From positions 1 to 33,706 of the forward strand of contig JALFWB010000026.1 of NCBI GenBank assembly GCA_022787425.1: 33,706 nucleotides of DNA. The letters are read 5' to 3'. This stretch comes from Akkermansia sp. GTDB lineage: Bacteria; Verrucomicrobiota; Verrucomicrobiia; Verrucomicrobiales; Akkermansiaceae. Within the stretch, counting starts at the first letter, position 1; the number at the start of each line of letters is the position of its first letter. Below the pieces are notes generated by a model. It did not search any database. It saw only the letters and a program-made list of their open reading frames with translations, and was not told the origin of the DNA. Below, piece after piece: positions 19,385 to 27,304 of this stretch. A program made the translations under genes and the position numbers.

Positions 19385-20260
19385 GTGAGTGTCTTGGTCT
19401 TCGGGGGCTCCGGGCGCACGGGGATGGTGCTTTGCGAGGTGCTGCGTCAGCGGGGGTGTGCGTTCATCGCGCCGTCTCATGCGGAGTGCGATTTAGCGGA
19501 TCCCGCTGCGGTCTCGGATTTCGTGCTGGGCTGTGGGGCGTCTCTCGTCATCAATGCGGCGGCGGTCAGTTCCTTGGAGCGTTGTGCGGAGGATCCGCTC
19601 ACGGCTCACTTGGTGAACGCCGTTTCTCCTGCGGCGATGGCTTTGGCTTGCCGCCACACGGGGGCGCGTTTTGTTCACTTGTCAACGGATTATGTGTTAG
19701 ATGGTCGTCGCCCGGTGCAGCATGGGGAGGGAGCAAAGTGCCGCCCCTGTTCTGTTTATGCGGAGAGTAAGCGGGAGGGGGAGCTGCAGGTGGCGGAGGC
19801 TTTGCCGAGTGCTCTCATCGCGCGGGTGTCGTGGATTTGCGGTAATCCGCAGCGTCCGGGCTTCTTGGAGTCTGTCGTTACCAAGGCGCGGGCGGGGCTG
19901 CCGTTGGCTGCGGTGGCGGATAAGTTTTCCATGCCGACTTCGGCGGAGGATATCGCGCGGGTGATCCTCTCGCCTCAGTTAGAAAGTTATCAGGGTGTCC
20001 TGCATCTCTGTTCCGCCGGGGAGCCTGTCAGTTGGCGGCAGATGGCACTCTGGGCACTGGAGGAGGCCGCCGCTGCAGGGGTGCTTTCCGCCGTGCCGCC
20101 CGTGGAGGCGCAGTTGCTGGATCGCGTACCTTTCTTCCGTGAACCGCGCCCGCGCCACACGGCGATGAGCTGCGCGCGGCTTCTTTCTCTGGGGGTGACC
20201 ATGCCGACGGCGGAGGAGACGGTTCGCCGCGCGGTGCGCCGTATGTTAGCCGCAGGGTAG
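19385..20260 (+). CDS. RmlD-like dTDP-4-dehydrorhamnose reductase family protein
   Basis: The 291-residue short-chain dehydrogenase-type protein has an N-terminal nucleotide-binding GGSGRTG (about residues 7-13), STDYVLDG (100-107) and the catalytic-type YAESK (Tyr125, Lys129). It has a typical RmlD C-terminal region (ADKFSMPTSAEDIARVI, GVLHLCSAGEPVSWRQMA). RmlD reduces dTDP-4-keto-rhamnose in dTDP-L-rhamnose synthesis for surface polysaccharide. No rmlA/B/C genes are present here, so the sugar substrate could be different. The start is GTG at 19385, 12 bases after der, without a Shine-Dalgarno. It ends the plus-strand run. Confidence 0.82.
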   Translation: MSVLVFGGSGRTGMVLCEVLRQRGCAFIAPSHAECDLADPAAVSDFVLGCGASLVINAAAVSSLERCAEDPLTAHLVNAVSPAAMALACRHTGARFVHLSTDYVLDGRRPVQHGEGAKCRPCSVYAESKREGELQVAEALPSALIARVSWICGNPQRPGFLESVVTKARAGLPLAAVADKFSMPTSAEDIARVILSPQLESYQGVLHLCSAGEPVSWRQMALWALEEAAAAGVLSAVPPVEAQLLDRVPFFREPRPRHTAMSCARLLSLGVTMPTAEETVRRAVRRMLAAG

Positions 20261-20333
20261 GGGATGTCTGCGCTTCTGCACCCTTTTTCCGATGCTTTTT
20301 TGCGTCAGTTGGCCGCCTTACCGGGCTTTGTGC

Positions 20334-20361
20334 TTGCCAATTCGTGAAAATCGTGTAAAAT
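20334..20361 (+). promoter_or_regulatory. Promoter of malic enzyme gene
   Basis: TTGCCA (20334-20339) and TAAAAT (20356-20361) are 16 bases apart. The leader to the ATG at 20383 is about 15 bases with no Shine-Dalgarno. Confidence 0.6.
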
Positions 20362-20382
20362 TCCCCGGCAACCATTGACGAT

Positions 20383-21699
20383 ATGAGCAACGACTTAGCC
20401 GAGAGAGCTTTGAGATACCATGAGCACCCGCGCAGCGGTAAGCTGGAGGTGCTGCCGTGCAAATCCTGCTTTTCCATCGATGACCTTACCCTTGCCTACT
20501 CCCCCGGCGTAGCCGTGCCTTGCATGGAGATCGCGGCGGATTCGCGGGCTGCTGCCAAGTACACTAACCGCAGCAATCTCGTTGGTGTCATCAGTAACGG
20601 TACGGCCGTGCTCGGTCTCGGTAATATCGGTGCCCCTGCCGCTAAGCCCGTGATGGAGGGTAAGGGGCTGCTGTTCAAGATTTATGCCGATGTCGATGTG
20701 TTCGATATTGAGCTGGACATCAAGAAGCCGGAGACGCTTATCGAGGTCATCAAGACGATGGAGCCCACCTTCGGCGCGATCAATCTGGAGGACATCAAGG
20801 CTCCGGAGTGCTTCTATGTGGAGCAGCGTCTGCGCGAGGAAATGAACATCCCGGTCTTTCATGATGACCAGCACGGCACGGCGGTGATCTCCGGCGCGGC
20901 TCTGCTCAATGCGGCTCACCTCACGGGGCGCAACCTGCAGGATATGAAGTGCGTTGTCAGCGGTGCCGGTGCCGCCGGTATTGCCTGCGCTAAGTTCTAC
21001 ATGGCTCTCGGTGTTCGCCGTGAGAATATTTATATGTTTGACTCCAAGGGGCTCATCCATGTCGGTCGCTTGGATCTGCATCCCACCAAGGCGATGTTTG
21101 CCCAGAGTGAGGACTGCTCGCTGGAGGTCGCGCTGCAGGGCGCGGATATCTTCCTCGGTCTCTCCAAGAAGGGGCTCCTCTCTCAGCAGATGGTCAAGAG
21201 CATGGCGCCCAATCCCATCATCTTTGCCTGCGCTAACCCGGACCCCGAAATCACCTATGACGAGGCGAAGGCCGCCCGAGAGGATTGCATCATGGGTTCC
21301 GGTCGCAGCGACTGGCCGAACCAGGTGAACAACGTGAGCTGCTTCCCCTACATCTTCCGCGCCGCGCTCGACATGCACGCCACCACCATCAACGAGGCTA
21401 TGAAGATTGCCGCCGCCCGCGCGCTGGCTGATCTCGCTCGTCAGGAAGTGCCGGAGGAGGTCGTCCGTCTCAACGGAGGCACCCCTCTGAAGTTCGGCCG
21501 CGACTACGTCATTCCCAAGCCCTTCGACCCGCGCATGATCGAGTACCTCTGCCCCGCCATTGCAGAGGCCGCCGTCATCTCCGGCGTCGCTCAGGTGGAT
21601 CTCCCGCCCCGAGACGAGTACGTCGCCTACCTCAAGCAGCGCGTCGCCCGCGTTCACGAGCGTACCCACGCCCTCGTGGACAGCTACTCCGCCCGCTGA
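20383..21699 (+). CDS. Malic enzyme (oxaloacetate-decarboxylating malate dehydrogenase), single-domain form
   Basis: The 438-residue protein carries the malic-enzyme N-domain ([11 protein letters not shown] about residues 38-48, [13 protein letters not shown], metal-site region [24 protein letters not shown]) and the NAD(P)-binding domain ([15 protein letters not shown] about 187-201, [26 protein letters not shown]). It oxidatively decarboxylates malate to pyruvate with NAD(P)+, supplying pyruvate and reducing power. Unlike MaeB of E. coli (about 760 residues), it lacks the C-terminal phosphotransacetylase-like domain. It is a single-gene unit with its own promoter and a downstream hairpin. 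Confidence 0.94.
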   Translation: MSNDLAERALRYHEHPRSGKLEVLPCKSCFSIDDLTLAYSPGVAVPCMEIAADSRAAAKYTNRSNLVGVISNGTAVLGLGNIGAPAAKPVMEGKGLLFKIYADVDVFDIELDIKKPETLIEVIKTMEPTFGAINLEDIKAPECFYVEQRLREEMNIPVFHDDQHGTAVISGAALLNAAHLTGRNLQDMKCVVSGAGAAGIACAKFYMALGVRRENIYMFDSKGLIHVGRLDLHPTKAMFAQSEDCSLEVALQGADIFLGLSKKGLLSQQMVKSMAPNPIIFACANPDPEITYDEAKAAREDCIMGSGRSDWPNQVNNVSCFPYIFRAALDMHATTINEAMKIAAARALADLARQEVPEEVVRLNGGTPLKFGRDYVIPKPFDPRMIEYLCPAIAEAAVISGVAQVDLPPRDEYVAYLKQRVARVHERTHALVDSYSAR

Positions 21700-21722
21700 T
21701 CCACTCCTTTCCCCCCACCCAC

Positions 21723-21751
21723 GAACGCCCCCGCCCACCCCGGGGGCGTTC
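21723..21751 (+). terminator. Hairpin after malic enzyme gene
   Basis: A perfect 11-base stem, GAACGCCCCCG (21723-21733) with CGGGGGCGTTC (21741-21751), has a 7-base loop 23 bases past the stop. No T-tract follows, so the terminator assignment is tentative. Confidence 0.55.
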
Positions 21752-21917
21752 TGCTATCCGGGTGACTCCTCCTCCTCACGCGGTGGCGTGACGCACCTTT
21801 TTCCGGGACTCGACTCAGGATGAAAAGCTCTAAGGTGTGTGCGAGTTTATTTTGGCACTCCGTCAAATCAGGCGCGCAAAATCGGGACTCGTTCGCTGCC
21901 GGAGAAAGAAAAAAGAC

Positions 21918-21946
21918 TTGCATCACCTCCCGGATTCCGGTAAAAT
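21918..21946 (+). promoter_or_regulatory. Promoter-leader block, copy 1
   Basis: TTGCAT (21918-21923) and TAAAAT (21941-21946) are 17 bases apart. They are followed by a leader GACCCCGCGACGAATACACA that is similar to those at 29099, 31325 and 32446. Confidence 0.65.
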
Positions 21947-21977
21947 GACCCCGCGACGAATACACATTTTCCACACT

Positions 21978-23162
21978 ATGAATCTGAGACCTTTTGTATA
22001 TTCTGTGCTTGCCTTGATGGCTTTGCCCGCTCTCGCTGAGCCCATTCAAACGGGATTGGAGGCAGAAGAGCCGGCAGCAGTAACGGATACCGCAACGCTC
22101 ACGCGCGAGTTATTTCAGGCTTGCGAGCAAGGTGATACAGAGAAGGTTCGTATTCTTTTGCAGCAAGGGGCAGAAGTCAATGTGCGCAATATGAAGGACT
22201 TTACCCCCGTGGGTATTGCTATCAAAAACGGTCACACGGCTATTGTGCAGTTGCTCATGCAGCATGGAGCCTGCACGCGACTGGCGGCATACTCTTCAGA
22301 TTTACACAAGGCGGGAGAAGAACTCTCTGCTGTAATTTCGCAGGAATTAGCGTTACGCCCCTTGCGAGAGATACTGACCGACGGCATTATCGGCAACCGA
22401 TGTGAATACCATAATGTCTATACCGTTGAGGAGCTCAGAAATTATAAACTTTGCTACCCGCAGTACTACGCCCGCTACCTCTCAGAACTCACACAGGGCA
22501 AGGAAGCCGTGGCTCAGGTGGTGGAAGCTTGCCGCGTCTGGCTACACAAGACCGGCCTCTTTGCCGAAACCTATTATGCCAAAGAACTAGGCCCGCAGCT
22601 CGGCCTCTGGAATCGCTCTGACGATGTATGGGCGGCACTTCGTCACGCCATCCGACAGGATGCCAATGGTTTTGCCCGTCACGCCTGCTGGTATATATCC
22701 CCTGTGGGCAAACTGGAACCGGATACCACCTCGCCGCAGCTTTATAAGTTCGTGGTACCGTCAAATGCCCCGGAGGCCGTTCGTGCCTTGCTTGCGCCCA
22801 TGCAGGAATACGCTCTCGGTAAACACAGCAGCATCGATTTGATAATCAAGGCACACAAGCTCTGGCTCGATATTCAGAATCAGGAGATAGCAACCTTGCG
22901 ACAGGAGTTGTTGCATGATGAGGAAGTGCAGCGCCTGTTCGATGAATCCTTAGCCGCTTGGTCTCGCTATTACGAGCTTATGCTCTCCCTGCATATCAGT
23001 CGTTGCCGCTGTACCAATGGCACAGAAAATCACGAGCTTGGTATCTGGATGCTCTCGCACCGCGCTTTTGTTCTGGACGCTATCCGCTACATGAACAAAA
23101 AGCTGCGTTCTGAATCCGAGTATTTGCGGGGAATAGAAGCCGGGAATTCGGAAGGTGACTGA
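21978..23162 (+). CDS. Secreted ankyrin-repeat protein with unknown C-terminal domain
   Basis: The 394-residue protein has a signal peptide (MNLRPFVYSVLALMALPALAE, cleavage near residue 20). Two ankyrin repeats follow at about residues 45-110 (LFQACEQGDTEKVRILLQQGAEVN, FTPVGIAIKNGHTAIVQLLMQHGA). The remaining 280 residues are helical, contain several Trp, Tyr and Cys residues, and are not recognised. The frame is open from 21837, but the promoter at 21918-21946 rules out that start. The N-terminus MNLRPFVYS is nearly the same as MNFRPFVCS of the ankyrin protein at 29130, and the two genes share their leader. It is followed directly by a dispersed repeat. Ankyrin repeats suggest protein binding outside the cytoplasm. 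Confidence 0.82.
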   Translation: MNLRPFVYSVLALMALPALAEPIQTGLEAEEPAAVTDTATLTRELFQACEQGDTEKVRILLQQGAEVNVRNMKDFTPVGIAIKNGHTAIVQLLMQHGACTRLAAYSSDLHKAGEELSAVISQELALRPLREILTDGIIGNRCEYHNVYTVEELRNYKLCYPQYYARYLSELTQGKEAVAQVVEACRVWLHKTGLFAETYYAKELGPQLGLWNRSDDVWAALRHAIRQDANGFARHACWYISPVGKLEPDTTSPQLYKFVVPSNAPEAVRALLAPMQEYALGKHSSIDLIIKAHKLWLDIQNQEIATLRQELLHDEEVQRLFDESLAAWSRYYELMLSLHISRCRCTNGTENHELGIWMLSHRAFVLDAIRYMNKKLRSESEYLRGIEAGNSEGD

Positions 23163-23270
23163 AACGCACAAAACACCACTCAGGCACCTCGTTGATACGC
23201 CCGGACAGGCCGCAAGACCATGACCGGCACCCGCCGGACCAAGGGCTTCATTTTGAGCGAAGCCTTGGCG
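23163..23270. repeat. Dispersed 3' repeat, copy A
   Basis: This repeat begins at the base after the upstream stop with AACGCACAAAACACCACTC. It then carries the modules CCGCAAGACCATGACC and GACCAAGGGCT, which recur at 24780 and 31149. No gene is seen from 23163 to 23345. Confidence 0.6.
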
Positions 23271-23345
23271 GAGACGTCGTGTCTTTTTGTGCAGGTATAA
23301 TATTACTGCAGTGCGACTGAAATGATTCCCTGCAATAGAATTGGG

Positions 23346-24392
23346 TTATATTTTAATGTAAGCCGTGGTACGGGATGCTCCGATTTTGCGAATTTCACCG
23401 TTATCGAGCATCTGTTTCAAGGTGCGTTCGATAAGGGAAATGCTGATATCAGGGCAAGCAGTCATGATGTCAGCTTTGCTGATTTTACCCGGTTTTTGTT
23501 CAAATATCATTCTGATGCGCTCCATCTTATTAAGTTTTACGGAGGCAATATACTCCACCCGGTGCTCAAACTCTCGGTAAGCTTTGAGGATGATACCCAG
23601 CTGATATTGTAAGAATGGGAGATTATTGTTGCCTTCGGTATCCCACCCTCGGCTGCTCTCTTGCAGTGTTTCGTAATAGGTCTGCTTGTTTTCTTCTATC
23701 AATTTCTCCAGGCTTATATATTTGCCCACAATATAGCCATGCTGGTAGAGCAGCATGAGCGTGAGCAGGCGGCTCATACGTCCATTGCCATCATTGAATG
23801 GGTGGATGCACAGAAAATCAAAAACAAAAAGTATCAATAACATCAAGGGATCACAAACCTCCTGTGCAACAGCCTGATTGTACGCATCACACAGAGAACG
23901 CACCGCATCCGGTGTTTCAAATGCCGGAGTCGGAGTGAAACGGACATGCTTGTTGCCCGCTGAAGCTGTCTCTGCTATCAGATTATCAGCATTCTTCCAG
24001 TGTCCCCCCATGCCGGAAGGGTGGAATGAATACAAATCTCGGTGCAACTGCAAGATTGTATTCGGATTCAACGGAATATACTCGTAATTCTCATGAATGG
24101 TTCGCAGCACATCTCGATACCCGGCAATTTCCTTTTCATTGCGGTTGATTGGCTCTACCTTCTGCAATACCAGATCCTTTAATCTCGCATCGGAGGTATA
24201 GATGCCTTCGATTCTATTGGATGCATCCGTACTTTGAACCTCTGCAATTTCCAGCAGACTCTGCAGAACATCTTTTCTTGCCGTAATAAACAGCGTCTGT
24301 TTGCCCCGGTATTCATGTATAGCCGACAGCAGATTGCTTATTTCCGGCGTAAGTAAAGGCCCGGGTAAGTTTGAATAATTGAAGGTTCTCAT
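23346..24392 (-). CDS. fic: Fic family protein with N-terminal inhibitory motif and C-terminal winged-helix
   Basis: The 348-residue protein (MRTFNYSNLPGPLL) has the Fic catalytic motif HPFNDGNGRMSR at about residues 196-207. Upstream is SNRIEG (about 59-64), which fits the class II inhibitory helix consensus (S/T)xxxE(G/N). Fic proteins transfer AMP or a related group from a nucleotide to hydroxyl side chains; the N-terminal Glu blocks ATP until released. The last 70 residues (KMERIRMIFEQKPGKISKADIMTACPDISISLIERTLKQML) look like a winged helix-turn-helix, as in Fic proteins that bind DNA and control themselves. The longer ATG at 24419 overlaps the -10 box, so 24392 is chosen. Four operator-like repeats cover the promoter. 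It is adjacent to a restriction-gene remnant. Confidence 0.9.
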   Translation of the reverse strand: MRTFNYSNLPGPLLTPEISNLLSAIHEYRGKQTLFITARKDVLQSLLEIAEVQSTDASNRIEGIYTSDARLKDLVLQKVEPINRNEKEIAGYRDVLRTIHENYEYIPLNPNTILQLHRDLYSFHPSGMGGHWKNADNLIAETASAGNKHVRFTPTPAFETPDAVRSLCDAYNQAVAQEVCDPLMLLILFVFDFLCIHPFNDGNGRMSRLLTLMLLYQHGYIVGKYISLEKLIEENKQTYYETLQESSRGWDTEGNNNLPFLQYQLGIILKAYREFEHRVEYIASVKLNKMERIRMIFEQKPGKISKADIMTACPDISISLIERTLKQMLDNGEIRKIGASRTTAYIKI

Positions 24393-24409
24393 GTCTGATT
24401 GCAGTTTCT

Positions 24410-24481
24410 CTGCCCACATTTTAGCAGCTTTCTGCCTACTTTCAAGCTAAAAGTGGGCAGTAACGCCATAAAAGTGGGCAG
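24410..24481. promoter_or_regulatory. fic promoter with four operator-like repeats
   Basis: On the minus strand, TTGAAA (24445-24440) and TAAAAT (24423-24418) are 16 bases apart. Four copies of one element overlie and flank them: CTGCCCACATTTT (24410-24422), CTGCCTACTTT (24432-24442), AAAAGTGGGCAG (24449-24460) and AAAAGTGGGCAG (24470-24481). They form two in each orientation, 21-22 bases apart within each pair. The inner two make an inverted repeat. Autoregulation by the Fic winged helix is the natural guess. Confidence 0.65.
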
Positions 24482-24776
24482 AAAATCCCGTGGTGGCATC
24501 GCAATATCGCGCGAACAGGGTTCGCCATCAATGGCTTTATCAACCACTATCCGGATTTCATCGTGAGAACGCGCTCCGGGAAGATAGTCATCATCGAGAC
24601 CAAGGGGCGACCATCCGGCCAATGAGGAGACACCAACCAAGCTGCTCTTGGTCAGAGCGTGGCAAGCACAAGCCGGGCCGGGGTATCGCTATTTCCTCGT
24701 GTTCCGGGACAAGGATATCAGAATGACCGGGGCGTACCCCATGAGCGAGTTCCTCAAGATCCCGGCCGAACTGTAA
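24464..24776 (+). pseudogene. C-terminal remnant of a type III restriction (Res-like) helicase-nuclease, frameshifted
   Basis: The plus strand reads IPWWHRNIARTGFAINGF then INHYPDFIVRTRSGKIVIIETKG. After one extra G in the run at 24604-24607, the next frame continues GDHPANEETPTK, LLLVRAWQAQAGPGYRYFLV and GAYPMSEFLKIPAEL, ending at TAA 24774-24776. The PD...ETK arrangement is the PD-(D/E)xK nuclease motif at the C-terminus of type III Res subunits and related DEAD-box restriction helicases. Only about 100 residues of what is normally a protein of roughly 900 or more survive. No start codon or upstream domain remains, because the fic promoter abuts it. This is a dead fragment of a former restriction system. 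Confidence 0.8.
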
Positions 24777-24779
24777 CCA

Positions 24780-24960
24780 ACGCACAAAACACCACTCAGG
24801 CTTCGATAAATCTTCCGTCTTCGCCATGGCTTCGCCGAGACGCCCAGACAAAGCCGCAAGCCCATGACCCGACCCCGGCAGACCAAGGGCTCCACTTTGC
24901 GAGAATTCTCTTCTTGCAGCTCTGTTTTTGCGCCAACGGCAACAAAAATGCCCGCCGCGA
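24780..24960. repeat. Dispersed 3' repeat, copy B
   Basis: It begins 3 bases after the stop of the Res remnant with AACGCACAAAACACCACTC. It continues with CCGCAAGCCCATGACCCG and GACCAAGGGCTCCACTT, then TTTTTGCGCCAACGGCAACA, shared with copies C and D. Confidence 0.6.
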
Positions 24961-24992
24961 GCGAATGCCTATTTATTGGAAATCTGCGTTTG

Positions 24993-25020
24993 GCAAGCCT
25001 GATGGTTTCATCAGGCTTGC
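24993..25020 (-). terminator. Hairpin downstream of the CoA-disulfide reductase gene
   Basis: A perfect 12-base stem, GCAAGCCTGATG with CATCAGGCTTGC, has a 4-base loop and lies 38 bases past the stop at 25059. No T-tract follows on either strand, so this is a weak terminator call. Confidence 0.45.
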
Positions 25021-25058
25021 AATCTGACCTGCATAAAGTTGCAATCTATCCATCCCCC

Positions 25059-26696
25059 TTAACGGGTGATGCTGAGGTAGCCTCCGCTAAGGTGATAGGC
25101 TTGGTAATTCATATTATTTAAGAGAGTGGTTGCGGTGTGCCCACGAACGCCGCTTTGGCAGAACACAAGTATTTTTTGCCCATGGGGCAGTTCCGGCGCA
25201 CGTTCCCTCAACTGCGAAAGCGGTATATTAACTGCTCCCGGGTAAGGTGACTTCAAAACTTCTGCCGGTTCTCGCACATCGAGCAGAAAGCTATCGGCGT
25301 TTATATCATCTTTATGCGCAATGGGGTGCAGTCCCTCCAAGTTATTTATCGCCGCTAAGGCCAGCATGTTGGCGGCATCCTTGGGAGATCCTTCTTGAGG
25401 GGAATAGCATAGCTCCGCTTCAGCAAGGTCGTATACCGTTGCGTTGCAGGCTAAGAGTGCTGCTACTACATCTGTTCGTCGCGCAGCTCCCGATTTCCCT
25501 ATGGCAGTGTAGCCCAGCAACTTACCATCGCTGCATCGGTATACCAGACGTGCATGAATGGGGCTTGCCCCAGGGTAGTAACCAACGTGCTGAGGATGAT
25601 GCCCATCCACATACTCAAAGTCCACGTCTCCGCTACGGGTAAGGGTGTCAATATTGAGCCCGGTCATGGAGATGGTTGTACCAAAAAGTCTCAACACCGC
25701 TGTCCCGAATACGCCCCTAAACACAGCAGGGCGCCCGGCGATATCATCTGCCGCAACACGTGCCTGCTTTTGCGCCACGCCCGCCATGGCTAAGCGAGTA
25801 GGCTGCCCTGTAAGGCAGTTTGTGGTTTGAACTGCATCCCCCACGGCCCAAACGCCGGGGAAACTGGTGCGCATGTGCTCGTCCACCCAAATGCCTCCGG
25901 TTTCGCCTATGCGCAGCCCGGCGTTTTGCGCCAAGGTAATCTCGGGGCGTACGCCTACGGAGAGCAATATCAAATCCGCATCTTCACTGTTCCAGGTGTC
26001 GTTATAGGCCTGTAGCCGTCCATTTTCACAGCGGCGTATTCCTTTGGCAATTTTTCCGACTTCGACCCCAATTCCATGAGCTGTCAGCAACTCTTCCACA
26101 TAGGTGGACATGTGCGCATCCAGCGGGGGTAGAACATGACTGCCACCTTCCACGATGTTGACCTCTATGCCGGCAAGTTTCAGATTTTCTGCTACTTCCA
26201 GCCCAATAAATCCGGCGCCGATTACCAGAGCGCGGCGTACCTTGTGCTCTGCAATGTAGCGGCGAATAGCATTGGCATCGGGCACGGTGCGCAGCGTCAT
26301 CACCCCGGGCAGATCTACGCCCGGCATGGGCGGGCGCAGCGGTGCCGCACCGGGAGAGAGTACCAGTTCATCGTACGGCATCTGTATTTTCTCCCCCGTT
26401 ACCAAATTGGTTACTCCTACGGTTCGCTGCTGCGGGTCTATGCTGTACACCTCGTGCCGTAACAGCACTTCTATGCCGTAGCGCGTGCGAAATAGCTCGG
26501 GCGTGGCCAACAGTAGCGAGCTTTCTTTCTCAATGACACCACCGATATAATACGGCAGCCCACAGTTGGCGAAAGAGACGTGCTCGCCACGCTCGATGAT
26601 GATGATTTCTCGCTCTGAGCCCAAGCGGCTCAGGCGCGCCGCAACAGTGGCACCTCCGGCCACTCCGCCTACGATGATGGTTCTCTTCTTGCTCAT
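25059..26696 (-). CDS. CoA-disulfide reductase-rhodanese fusion (FAD-dependent persulfide/CoA-disulfide reductase)
   Basis: The 545-residue protein has an FAD-binding N-terminus (TIIVGGVAGGATVAARLSRLG), the single catalytic cysteine in SFANCGLPYYIGG (Cys about 44), an NAD(P)H-binding ALVIGAGFIGLEVAENL (about 156-172), and FAD-site GVWAVGDA (about 281-288). It has the pyridine-nucleotide-disulphide dimerisation domain and a C-terminal rhodanese domain (about 455-545) with active-site VFCQSGVRG. This is the CoADR-Rhd architecture; characterised members reduce CoA disulfides, CoA-persulfide or polysulfide. It lies 35 bases downstream of another rhodanese gene in one operon, opposite an ArsR regulator. 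The context points to handling of sulfane sulfur or sulfide stress. Confidence 0.92.
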   Translation of the reverse strand: MSKKRTIIVGGVAGGATVAARLSRLGSEREIIIIERGEHVSFANCGLPYYIGGVIEKESSLLLATPELFRTRYGIEVLLRHEVYSIDPQQRTVGVTNLVTGEKIQMPYDELVLSPGAAPLRPPMPGVDLPGVMTLRTVPDANAIRRYIAEHKVRRALVIGAGFIGLEVAENLKLAGIEVNIVEGGSHVLPPLDAHMSTYVEELLTAHGIGVEVGKIAKGIRRCENGRLQAYNDTWNSEDADLILLSVGVRPEITLAQNAGLRIGETGGIWVDEHMRTSFPGVWAVGDAVQTTNCLTGQPTRLAMAGVAQKQARVAADDIAGRPAVFRGVFGTAVLRLFGTTISMTGLNIDTLTRSGDVDFEYVDGHHPQHVGYYPGASPIHARLVYRCSDGKLLGYTAIGKSGAARRTDVVAALLACNATVYDLAEAELCYSPQEGSPKDAANMLALAAINNLEGLHPIAHKDDINADSFLLDVREPAEVLKSPYPGAVNIPLSQLRERAPELPHGQKILVFCQSGVRGHTATTLLNNMNYQAYHLSGGYLSITR

Positions 26697-26731
26697 GGTT
26701 GTTTATGGGGTTATGGTTGAAAAATCTTTTT

Positions 26732-27238
26732 TTACCTGTTCCAGGGCATGCGGGCCAGCAAAAGAGCCAGTCCGCATGTTCCCGTGATTCCGGCTACCAA
26801 CAGACCTAAGCTTGTGAATAACGGTATTGCCAGCCACCAAGGGCTATGGACTATCCCCAATCCCAAGCTCAACAGGTTCATGCTGCCTATTATCAGTTGA
26901 ACCTGCCGCATCAGTGAGATGCCGTGCCGCCCCTCTTCCTGCTCTTGTGGCAAACCGGCTGCTACCCACGCATTCATCCCTCCCTCCAGTACCTCCGCCT
27001 CTATTCCGCGTGCCTTTAGTAAAAGTTGTGCCTTCTCAGCGCGTACCCCACTTTGGCATACCAGAACCGGCACGCCGCCCGTGGCTGTACTGCCGGGTAT
27101 TTGACCGCCCTCAATCTCAGCTAATGGCAGATGCTCGGCCCCGGATATATGCCCCGCCCGCCACTCGTTCCCGCTGCGTACATCTATTACCTGCACGCGC
27201 CCGTCTATAAGCTTCTGTTGTAATGTTGTTGCTTTCAT
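26732..27238 (-). CDS. Rhodanese domain - DUF2892 membrane protein
   Basis: The 168-residue protein starts MKATTLQQKLIDGRVQVIDVRS; the ATG at 27238 is chosen because the longer frame covers the promoter at 27267-27295. Residues 5-100 are a rhodanese domain with active-site CQSGVR (Cys about 67) and GGMNAW, a sulfurtransferase that carries sulfane sulfur as a cysteine persulfide. Residues about 110-165 are a DUF2892-type membrane hairpin (QLIIGSMNLLSLGLGI, WLAIPLFTSLGLLVAGITGTCGLALLLA). Proteins of this design commonly sit with sulfide/persulfide genes. It is first in the operon with the CoA-disulfide reductase. Confidence 0.88.
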   Translation of the reverse strand: MKATTLQQKLIDGRVQVIDVRSGNEWRAGHISGAEHLPLAEIEGGQIPGSTATGGVPVLVCQSGVRAEKAQLLLKARGIEAEVLEGGMNAWVAAGLPQEQEEGRHGISLMRQVQLIIGSMNLLSLGLGIVHSPWWLAIPLFTSLGLLVAGITGTCGLALLLARMPWNR

Positions 27239-27266
27239 GTCTATATGCGGATATTGCGATATGCAC

Positions 27267-27304
27267 AAAATACACTTGACTTTTCTTTTTGTCAAGACTA
27301 AAAT
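27267..27304. promoter_or_regulatory. Overlapping divergent promoters and operator of the sulfur operon and (ancestral) arsR
   Basis: Minus strand: TTGACA (27295-27290), 17 bases, TATTTT (27272-27267), serving the rhodanese operon. Plus strand: TTGACT (27276-27281), 17 bases, TAAAAT (27299-27304), the original arsR promoter, now cut off from its gene by the insertion. CTTGAC (27275-27280) and GTCAAG (27291-27296) form an inverted repeat placed over both, which fits an ArsR operator. Confidence 0.65.

Noticed and set aside
17891..19480. Minus-strand frame of 529 codons over der
   Set aside because: It is antisense to der and its neighbours; the product is rich in His, Arg, Thr and Ile with no domain.
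20395..21738. Minus-strand frame of 447 codons over the malic enzyme gene
   Set aside because: It is the shadow of a certain gene.
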